From positions 4,421,105 to 4,436,870 of the forward strand of contig FN649750.1 in assembly GCA_000310025.1 (NCBI GenBank): a stretch of 15,766 bases of DNA, in the 5' to 3' direction. Within the stretch, counting starts at the first letter, position 1. The number at the start of each line of letters is the position of its first letter. The position numbers and the translations under genes are program-made. Positions 1 to 7,016 of this stretch are shown in pieces. Below the pieces are notes generated by a model, which saw only the letters and a list, made by a program, of their open reading frames with translations, made no database searches and had not been told where the DNA came from. The DNA is from Ectocarpus siliculosus. Its lineage: Eukaryota; Sar; Phaeophyceae; Ectocarpales; Ectocarpaceae.

Positions 1-404
1 TGTACTCATAGTTGTGCATGCCGTAGTCGTTTGACCATTGACCTCGCATCCCTACAAAGCCGGGACGGAGCACGCCGGGTTCTCACCGGACCAGTTTGTT
101 TTGGGGGGGGGGGGTCCTTTTCTCAGCCCAAATAATTATTTGAGCGTCTTACGCGGAGGAATTTGGGCAATTCCAAACGCCCAAATCCCAAATCGCCGAA
201 TATTTCCTAGGATCCCAGCTGCCGCATTGGAAAATAGGCCCATTTTCCAAACTGGATCGGCTGATAATTTCCAGTTTGGAATTGGGGGGGGTCACCCCCT
301 GGTCACACCCCGATCGTACCAGAACGAGGAACTACACCGTCTGCTGGCCAAACAGAGGCCAGTATCATGAGGTCATGCACAAACCCTCTGCAGGTATCTA
401 AAAG
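1..404. repeat. Unclassified repeat-like segment with G-tracts and inverted repeats
   Basis: I see no gene here. A run of 12 G at 103-114 and a run of 8 G at 284-291 sit in similar settings (TTGGGGGGGGTC). Between them are many AATTTGGG/CCCAAAT words. A perfect 11-bp hairpin stem pairs TTCCAAACTGG at 245-255 with CCAGTTTGGAA at 271-281, around a 15-nt loop. The same right arm can also pair with CAATTCCAAAC near 169-179. The layout resembles the end of a non-autonomous transposon, but I could not define both ends or a target duplication. The open frame across 38-370 has no recognisable domain. Confidence 0.4.
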
Positions 405-410
405 TCAGGG

Positions 411-1145
411 CGTTCTGCGTCGTGTTGGCCGCACACGAGCCGACAACGTCAACCCTGCCACATTGCTCTGTTCTTGCCTTTGGGCCGAAAAGAGCCGTTT
501 TTGTGCCTGCTGCATATGTGACCAGTCAAAACGCACGCCAGAGAAAGGCTTTACGCCGTCGACATCCACACACTGCAGCCAGTGGCGTGTGATGATATAC
601 ATACCCTCTGCTCGCGTCCCAGAAACAGATCGTATTGTCCAGTTCTGATTGCACACGGCCTGTAAACGTGAACCGATTTGTGTTGCGATGTTGACTTTTT
701 GGACTTTTTTCTTGTTCCACCGCGTGTTTGCTTCGTGTGTCACCCGCTACCAGTCCACAACGCATGCCAGAGGGAGGCTTTCGGCCGATGACATCCACAA
801 ACTACAGCCAATGGCGTGTGATCATACACATACGCTCTGCTCGCGTCCCAGAAGCAGAGAGTATTGTCCAGTTTTGATTGCACACGGCCTGTAAACGTGA
901 ACCGAAGTGTGTTGCGATGTTGACTTTTCTGGACGTTGCCTTTTGTTTTCTGGTTGCTCCGAGTGTGATCAGTCCACAACGCATGCCAGAGAGAGGCCTT
1001 TGGCCGACGACATCCACAAACTGCAGTCACTGGCGTGCGACTATATACACGCCCTCTGGAGGCGACCCAAAAACAGGGCACTCGGTGTCTTGTTGGTCGC
1101 ACACGAGCCAAAACCGTGAACTGAAGCATGTTGTGACTCATAAAG
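411..1145. repeat. Tandem array, about 3.3 copies of a 219-229 bp unit
   Basis: The same block recurs in one orientation. The anchor GCACACG falls at 431, 651, 880 and 1099, giving spacings of 220, 229 and 219. A second anchor, CGCAYGCCAGAG, falls near 533, 761 and 980. Other words shared between copies are GACATCCACA, TGGCGTG, GCTCGCGTCCCAGAA and TGTTGCGATGTTGAC. The copies are clearly diverged; copies 2 and 3 look the most alike. Open frames on both strands across this block are by-products of the repeat. It is a minisatellite or satellite-like array. Nothing shows whether it is transcribed. Confidence 0.85.
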
Positions 1146-1487
1146 ACTTGAATCGGCCCTTTTTTTCCCCTGAGAAAAAAATCTGTCTCGAGGAACCGTA
1201 AGAAGGTCGTTTGGATCCAGATAATTCTTCCCTTGCAGACCACCCCCCCTCGACCGAGAGCGAAAAAAATCTCCGAAATAATCACGACGTAAGACTCGGC
1301 CTTAGGGTTAGTCCATTGAAATGAGGCCGACACGACAAATCCCGCGGCTTGCGGTCAGAAAACCCGAAAACCCCAGACAAGGGAGAAGCTACTGATCACT
1401 TGCTTCATTTCCCGAGTCACCATACGTTCCTACAACACAAGCTACATTCCTCACTTGCATCTAGTACTACTACCGTTGTTGGAATTT
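1146..1487. other. Intergenic spacer, no gene seen
   Basis: I find no conserved coding frame, RNA gene or repeat longer than short homopolymer runs between the tandem array and the 8-bp repeat. The open frames here are short and lack coding-like composition. Confidence 0.5.
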
Positions 1488-1519
1488 ATATGCAAATATG
1501 CGAATATGCGAATATGCTA
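1488..1519. repeat. Short tandem repeat, 4 x 8 bp (ATATGCRA)
   Basis: Four consecutive 8-bp units read ATATGCAA, ATATGCGA, ATATGCGA and ATATGCTA. It is a simple microsatellite-like tract in a non-coding stretch. Confidence 0.85.
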
Positions 1520-1836
1520 GAAAAAATGAAGAAATAATCTGGCAGCACCACCAGGCAGGCGGCTCATGCCCGCCACGGGCTACAACCCGCGAATGCGTTG
1601 ACGGCGGTGCATTGCACGCTGCGAACTGCCTTCGGGGCGCCCCCAGTTTGCGCGGCACAGCAGCACCAGCAGAGCAGTGGTAGAACCACCGGGCGAAGGA
1701 GATGGACGCGTGGCGACCACCTCCGCAAGAGGCTGGTCGCCATCGCCGGGGGGTGACTCCACCAGAGATGGGCGGAGTTGTGCACGGAGCGTATCGCAGT
1801 GGCGGTGTGTGTGTGTGGTGTGGAACCGTGCCTTAC
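1520..1836. other. GC-rich non-coding stretch, no gene supported
   Basis: This is GC-rich sequence with several overlapping open frames on both strands and no recognisable domain. A pair of segments repeats in inverted sense around CACCTCCGC and the GTGACTCCACC region, but only as short words. I could not assign a function. Confidence 0.35.
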
Positions 1837-2142
1837 CTGCGGTTTTTACCACGGTCTACTGCGGTTTTTATCGCGGTGTACTGCGGTTTTGGCCACGGGG
1901 TGGGGCAAACGGCACCGTAATAAAACCGCAACTACGGTTATTTGTGAATACTTACGATGCGGTGCGGTGCAGTTCTGTCGTAACACGGTGCGATGCGGTG
2001 CGGTTTTGTGCATCTCGATATTTGACGGCGCGGTGCGGTGCGGTGCGGTTCTTTTCATCTCGAAATGTCACGGTGCGGTTAAACCGCACCGCACCGCACC
2101 GCACCGCACCGCACCGCACCGCACCGCAACGTCGAGAAAAAC
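1837..2142. repeat. GCGGT/ACCGC satellite with large inverted repeats
   Basis: The left part repeats CTGCGGTTTTTA-type words about every 20 bp. The middle has (GGTGC)n tracts inside a roughly 43-bp tandem unit that also contains TTTTSATCTCGA and ends in ACGG; two clear copies lie between about 1990 and 2075. The right part is a perfect (ACCGC)9 at 2083-2127. The two orientations meet at 2071-2091, where CGGTGCGGTT and AACCGCACCG form a 10-bp palindrome around a single A. The whole block can fold into a long stem or cruciform. No gene is supported. Confidence 0.9.
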
Positions 2143-2335
2143 TGCACCGTGAACATCCCTGCAATTTTTGAAATTATGTCTTTACGTCGTTGACGCTGAA
2201 ATGTGAAAGTCACTGGTGAAAACGACAAAAACAAAAAATGGCGGAAGCACATGGTCAATCTTCGGAAAGAGGGTGGCCCTCTGTTCGGGCCCCGTTGTTT
2301 TGTTTCGCTTGAAGTTGGCCATATTGCAATCAGTT

Positions 2336-2720
2336 CTGCCGTGAAATACCGCCGCGGTGGGCGGTACCGGTATCCCGCCGTTATCCCGCCGTTTTCGGTT
2401 TTACGGCCATCGCCGAAGTCGATACCGCCGAAAAACGCAAATAAACCGCCAACACGACACCGCCGTATGGCGTTACCGCCGAAAAAATACCCTCGTTTTT
2501 TTGTTTTACCGCCACCGCCAAAATCGATAGCACCAAAAAACGCAATACCGTTGACCGCCATAAACAGTTATCGCCATGTGGCAATACCGCCGAAAAAATT
2601 CCGCCATTTTTTGTTTTACCGCCAAAAAGGGCACTACCGCCTACCGTCAAAGCAAATACCGCCAAATGGCAATATCGCCGAAAACGTGCCGCCAAAAAAA
2701 ACGCCTACGAAGTACCGAGT
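2336..2720. repeat. Degenerate ACCGCC-word array (unit about 90-110 bp)
   Basis: The strand is saturated with ACCGCC or CCGCCGAAAA words separated by A- or T-runs. A longer unit with TACCGCCGAAAAA, a T-run, TTTTACCGCC and a second CCGCCAAAA word starts near 2358, 2464, 2575 and 2662. The copies are strongly diverged. The plus-strand open frame across this block, rich in Pro, Lys and Arg, is a consequence of the repeat and is not called as a gene. It may share an origin with the GCGGT satellite just upstream, since both are built on the ACCGC word. Confidence 0.75.
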
Positions 2721-2931
2721 ACTCCCTTAGAATTTTCGAGGAGCAATTGTCGCCGTTCCGTTTTCATGGGCAGGGCAGTGCTGGGTCCGTATCATTACGG
2801 AGCCGCAGAACTGTGATAACAATCTGGAGAGCATTACTGCACCATGAGATAATGGAATATGCATACAGCAGTGGCACGACTCATGACTCATGACCCACTC
2901 CACCGAAGACGTATTAAGTGACTCATGACTA
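2721..2931. other. Spacer with repeated TGACTCATGACTCA motif
   Basis: No gene is seen. The word GACTCATGAC occurs in tandem near 2878-2895 and again near 2920-2929, directly abutting the transposon that starts at 2932. TGACTCA is the core of bZIP (AP-1/GCN4-type) sites, but here it is more simply a short repeat. Confidence 0.45.
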
Positions 2932-3766
2932 CCGTATATGACACAAGAAAACACACCCCGGTGATAACATTTTGGAGTTTAAAAATATTATCACCGGGTG
3001 TGGTATCCCGTGGGGGGGGTGTTATCTTGTGTACCCCGGGTGATAAAGTGCAGCTCGCAGGGGCCCCTAAGGGTGTGTGATAAAACAGGGGGTGTGATAG
3101 CGCGTCCGAACACCCACAGCGTGTGTTTGGGGGTGTGATAAATGAGGTGGTGCGATAAAAGGGGGTGTGATAGCCATGCCTGCACGTACACGTGCAGTGT
3201 AGGGACCTACCTAAAGGGGCGTGGAAAAACAAAGGGGCTCAACCGAAACTCCTGAGCACATGACCTCGGCGAGAACTCAACCCTCTCATCGCCAAAAAAG
3301 AAAAGTTTGAAACAAAATACGGGCTTGAATCGAGCAAGAAAAAATTAAAAATCGAAGGTACCTCGACCGATACGATGATTGGCGGTGGCCACAGACTGCG
3401 TGCGCCATCCTTCCCTGCCCCCCTCACAAAAACGTTTACTTGGTACTTGCGGCTGCATTCTGCTCTGCCTGCACGTCTGCACGTTCATGTTGTTGGGGGT
3501 CTCCATGCGGGGTGTTTCCCCTCACACAGCTGACGTGGTTGTGTGTGTGATTGCCCAGGGCAGATGCTGTCACCCCGGTGATAAAGAAGGAGGGGCCCCG
3601 TGACTATATGCGGCGTAACTAATAACATAACCGGGGTGCGTTATCTTATGTACCCCCGGTGATAAATCGATGGTTTGTCAGAAGCGCCCAAAACTATCAC
3701 CGGGGTGTCGTATTCTGTGGGGGGTGTGCTTTCTTATGTAGGTGTGTTATCTTGTGTCATACACGG
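2932..3766. mobile_element. Non-autonomous TA-flanked inverted-repeat transposon
   Basis: The element is 835 bp long. Its left end reads CCGTATATGACACAAGA and its right end, reverse-complemented, reads CCGTGTATGACACAAGA. The match extends to about 26 bp with two mismatches. Each end is flanked by TA (2930-2931 and 3767-3768), as expected for Tc1/mariner-type insertion. The interior carries about eleven copies of GGTGATAA-type motifs (or TTATCACC), in both orientations. A 25-bp segment beginning GTTATCTTRTGTACCCC is repeated near 3022 and 3638. No transposase coding region is visible, so mobility would need a partner element. A TA duplication is only weak evidence for the superfamily; the boundary call rests on the inverted ends. 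Confidence 0.75.
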
Positions 3767-3814
3767 TATGTACATACCAGGGATAAGCTTCCAAGAAATT
3801 AATGTATACCAGTA

Positions 3815-4931
3815 GAGTTATTTAAAACTCGAAAAAATGCATGAAACCAGTGGAAGAGCCCGAAAAGTCGATGAATCGAGTTTTATATCGGAGGCGACTT
3901 TTGGGCAAAAATGCATGAATCGTGAGCAAAAATATGTTTGGGGTTCCAGAGCTCCAAGTATATATTTGTGTTTCGAGACGAACAGACTGCTCTCTCTATC
4001 TCCCTCTCTCCCTCTCCTCTCTCCTCGCCGTTGCAGCAAACATCACCGCCGTCACAACAGCAAAGACACAGCACACAGTCATAACAACGCCGCCACCACC
4101 GCCAGCCCCCAACCAAGCTTTCGGGCACTGCCCGCACGATTTTTTGTTGTGCTACGTGCGTATCAACGCGTACGTGAGGTTGCTGCATGCTGCTACACCC
4201 TCTCTTTTCCCCTCTGCCCTCCTCTCTCGTCGTGCTCCTTTTTCTTTCTCGCTTTTTCTCTGGTGCCGCCATCGCACACAAGCACAGACGAACTAACGAA
4301 CAGACACAGTTCCACAAGGCTCGCCGCATAGCTTATAGGCTGCCCCGTTATTTTTTGGGGGGGAGGGCGGCCCTTCCTAGTCGGCATGGCGGGGAGGCTG
4401 GAGGTTGTTGTTGCCGTTGATGCACGGGTGTGCGTATATGCCTGTCTGCCTGTCTTTTTTAGCTGTCTCCCTGTCTTTTCTAACCCCTCTCTCGTTTTCT
4501 CCTTGGAACAAAAAAAAGAGAAGAAGGACCAACGGTTTGTTATCATCAACGTGCCCGCGTGCCAACATACAGAGTATCAGCTAGCGTGGGTTGGGGGCGC
4601 TCTTGGCAGAGACGAACGCGCCTTGTCCGCTATTCGTGTACTACGTTAGGGTGTGCATATATATTCGTATAACCTTGAAAAAAGGCACTCTAATTTCGCA
4701 TGCTGCTTGTTTCCGGTTGATCAAATTTGGCTGCACCACAACGGCAGCCCACCTGCCCAGCACCAGCTGTCCGAGGATGTTTTGGCGCAAGCTAACAGTC
4801 CTGTGTTTTTATCCTGTGAAGATCTATTCTCGAGTTTTATTATATCACGGGAGTTTTTCAGCAAAAATGTACAAAGCAGCGAAAGGCCCAAAAAAGTCCT
4901 GCCGGTCCATGAATCGAGTTTTAAATAACTC
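3815..4931. mobile_element. TA-flanked inverted-repeat unit with pyrimidine-rich interior
   Basis: A perfect 18-bp inverted repeat, GAGTTATTTAAAACTCGA at 3815-3832 and its complement at 4914-4931, is flanked by TA on both sides (3813-3814 and 4932-4933). Next to each end lies a related block in direct orientation with the words AAAAATG, CCCRAAAA, GTC and GAATCGAGTTTTA (about 3834-3890 and 4862-4925), so the ends are compound. The interior of about 900 bp has CT-rich tracts (3989-4026, 4198-4262, 4440-4500) and no recognisable protein. It could be one composite transposon that captured host sequence. It could also be two small separate insertions, one at each end. Confidence 0.5.
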
Positions 4932-4933
4932 TA

Positions 4934-5756
4934 GTATATTTTTCGTTATCTGGCACAAAGATTCTAGCAGTGGGGGTCTCGGGTTAGTGACCCTCCTGTT
5001 TAGGGACATGCCCTGGATGCCAACCATAAAACCACCTGGCACCGCCACACGCCGGTAGTATCAACTGCCGTACAATTGTTAGTTCGGTTTAGCGACCTGC
5101 CCTGAATAGCGGCCACAGTTCGTCGTGACACTAGGCTTCGCTAAACGGCTAAAAAAAGGCCCCCACGCTAGCAATAAATTCACCGCGTCAGCGGAAACGA
5201 CCTGTGTTTCTACGGGTTCCCGGGCACCACCAAGCGATGTCTCCCCTGTGGGTAACAACAAGACAGTCTGCAATCAAGATACGAGACACGTAGGAAAAGG
5301 AGAGGCGTCCCGACGCCTTTCCGCAACAATACGCATACGCCCGGTTGGTCGTGGCCAGGAGAAGAAGCAGACCGAGCGTAGCTGTTCGACCGTACGGGCG
5401 TTTGAGTTGCGTGCAAATGAGTTGAGGACCGTCGGGGAGAAAATTATGACATAAATGGTGCGCGTTTAGACTCCGAGGGCAGCATCAGAAGATGCTTTGG
5501 AGAACATGGATGTGTGGAATGGTGTGGGAGGGAGTGAGCTATGCGTAGCTCGCCACAAAACTGCTGGCTGCACGGGATGAATGTCAAAAAGTCGGACAAA
5601 CGTCATCAACTGAAAACCGTACCAGGTACTTACTTGTGGTCGGGGCACCAGTCGAACGTCGACTACAACTGGGTGTTCGGAAGGGCATCTCAGGGTGTCG
5701 TTGTTGCCGTTGAACCGGGGTGTCATCATTAGAAAGTTATGCATGCATTATGCATG
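4934..5756. other. Intergenic stretch, no confident gene
   Basis: Several open frames of 60-110 codons overlap here on both strands (for example plus 5125-5454 and minus 5466-5744). None has a recognisable domain or steady third-position GC. Small inverted repeats are present, such as GTTTAGCG near 5087 with CGCTAAAC near 5138, and AGGCGT/ACGCCT near 5305-5320. I can support nothing more specific. Confidence 0.4.
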
Positions 5757-5823
5757 TCGAATGGGTAGTCTTTCTGTGTTTATATGTCCCAATACATACC
5801 TCACAGAAAGACCACCCGTTCGA
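5757..5823. ncRNA. Candidate hairpin RNA (22-bp stem, 23-nt loop)
   Basis: The arm 5757-5778 begins TCGAATGGGTAGTC. It pairs with 5802-5823 over 22 positions with only two departures: one would be a G:U wobble and one an A-C mismatch in RNA. The loop is 23 nt. Stem length and near-perfect pairing are compatible with a microRNA-like precursor, but also with a tiny fold-back transposon. The sequence alone shows no promoter, and expression is unknown. Confidence 0.3.
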
Positions 5824-6224
5824 GATAATACCATATGTAGTCGAAGGGGGTGTGCTGAAGTCTTCGTTATCCGCTGTGAACTAGAAATGGTGCATTGTAG
5901 AGGGATGGCGGGTTGCGCGCCTCCAGATATGCATACCACACGCACACAGCAAGTGAGTAAGTCTGCGTCCGCCTGCACGTTGCTTTGGTTGATACACACG
6001 AAAGTGCTTGTTTTTACTACTGTTGATCACGGGATGGTACGCACCCCAACTCTTAGGGCTAATAGTGCATATGTCCGTGAATGCGACGCGTACAACTTTC
6101 GCGCCGATTCCTCTCTTGGCGCCCCCGCTCATCACCACCACAGAGAACACACAGCGGACAGCGCCTACTAACCCTTGTACGTAGGTATGACAGACAGCCC
6201 CCGACCGCCGAGTTTCGCACAGAC
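5824..6224. other. Probable minus-strand intron or intergenic sequence
   Basis: If the carboxypeptidase-like exon at 6225-6377 is spliced, this sequence is the beginning of its first intron. I searched the minus-strand frames here and further left for the zinc-binding and catalytic segments of M14 peptidases and found none. No plus-strand gene is supported either. Confidence 0.35.
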
Positions 6225-6377
6225 CTGAACGAGGTGTGGATAATTAGTTGCCAACGAGTGAATCTGGTAGACCATGGTGTCGTAGCTTAGCGTCTCAAAC
6301 TGGTTGTCCGGCAGATCATCGCCGCCGCTGAGGCCGGCTAGGCAGAGCACCGGCGCCCAGCTCAAGCACAAGCGCAT
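6225..6377 (-). CDS. First exon of a secreted M14-like zinc carboxypeptidase (partial)
   Basis: The first ATG on the minus strand at 6377 opens 51 codons. Residues 1-18 (MRLCLSWAPVLCLAGLSG) look like a signal peptide. Residues 28-51 contain LSYDTMVYQIHSLATNYPHL followed by VQ. This matches the start of the peptidase M14 domain, where an aromatic residue, a short helix and a 'YPxLV' segment precede the first core strand. The exon is taken to end at CAG|GTCTGT (GT at 6224-6223), phase 0; that donor is weak. Reading on instead reaches a stop at 6168 with no further similarity. The zinc ligands and catalytic Glu of the family lie further along and are not seen anywhere on the minus strand of this window. 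The gene therefore has a very long intron, continues outside the window, or is a fragment. It lies head to head with the membrane-protein gene. Family assignment rests on one short segment. Confidence 0.5.
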
Positions 6378-6740
6378 CCCTGGTTGTGTCTTTGTCCGCA
6401 GCACGACGTGCTGCCCTCCTCTCTCGCTCGCTCTCTTCCACTGCAGCTCTCCGTCCCTCCGGTGTGCGAATCACTTTCGCTTCTCCTGCGCCGAGTCGAG
6501 TGGAACGGCCTGTTTCCCACTGCTGCACTGCTAACTGGTACCTTGTCCTTGTACATAGCTAGCGAGAACCTTAATCCCGTCAGAACCTCCGGCAGGTTCT
6601 AAAATAATTATTCTGTTCTACTAAAGAACCTTAAACCCGCCCCGCCGCCGCCGCGTCTGAGGAGAAGCAGCAGCTTCGCTCTCTTTCGCCGCCACCCGCG
6701 CCAAGCCAAGGACTCTCTCGCCTCTGCACCACACCAAGGG
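6378..6740. promoter_or_regulatory. Shared bidirectional promoter region with AGAACCT cluster
   Basis: This 363-bp stretch separates the start codons of two divergent genes, so it must hold both 5' untranslated regions and promoters. AGAACCTTAA occurs at 6565-6574 and 6625-6634. Between them lies a palindrome, AGAACCT-N5-AGGTTCT, at 6582-6600. That makes four half-sites in about 70 bp, a pattern typical of a dimeric DNA-binding protein. The sides next to each gene are pyrimidine-rich or GC-rich. I see no clear TATA box. The protein that might bind is unknown. Confidence 0.5.
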
Positions 6741-7016
6741 ATGCCCGCAGCAACAGCTCACAAGGTGTCTGCCTCTAACCACAAGCTGTACCACGAGGCC
6801 CTCAGGTTCACGACCATCTACGTCTACTTGGACGTAGCGTACGCGACGCTGCTCCTGGCGGCAGCGCTGCACCTTAGTGGGGTGCCTGTGGGTCTGATCC
6901 TGGGGCTAGATGTGCCGCTCAAGAAGTCAGAGGCTGGGGGGGAAGGGGGTTTGGTGCGATCGGGGGCCCTGAGCTTAGCCACTGCCGGGGTGATGGGTCT
7001 CCTGGTTGGTGTTATG
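6741..7016 (+). CDS. Exon 1 of the three-helix membrane protein
   Basis: There are 92 codons from the ATG (context AAGGGATGC) to the donor ATG|GTGAGC. Third codon positions are mostly G or C through most of the exon, unlike the sequence after 7017. It carries a hydrophilic N terminus (AHKVSASNHKLYHEALRF) and the first two hydrophobic segments. A loop rich in Gly, Glu and Lys joins those segments (KKSEAGGEGG). Reading past the donor soon enters the CT and CCCTAA repeats and a stop at 7157, which supports splicing here. Confidence 0.75.

Noticed and set aside
740-1333. Minus-strand open frame of 197 codons over the tandem array
   Set aside because: It follows the repeat unit, repeating the same peptide twice, and runs on into unrelated sequence. 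No domain or codon bias supports it.
2203-2730. Plus-strand open frame of 175 codons rich in Pro and Lys
   Set aside because: It is produced by the ACCGCC word array. The peptide is a translation of the repeat.
2932-3766. CRISPR-like repeat array
   Set aside because: The repeated motif is short, occurs in both orientations and has irregular spacing. The inverted ends with TA flanks fit a transposon and the setting is eukaryotic.
3815-4931. LTR retrotransposon with direct end blocks
   Set aside because: Direct similarity at the ends covers only about 60-70 bp and is imperfect. There is no primer-binding site, polypurine tract or gag/pol coding.
5125-5454. Plus-strand frame of 109 codons with a basic centre
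   Set aside because: It has no recognisable domain or steady codon bias and its start is not an ATG. It could not be linked to splice sites.
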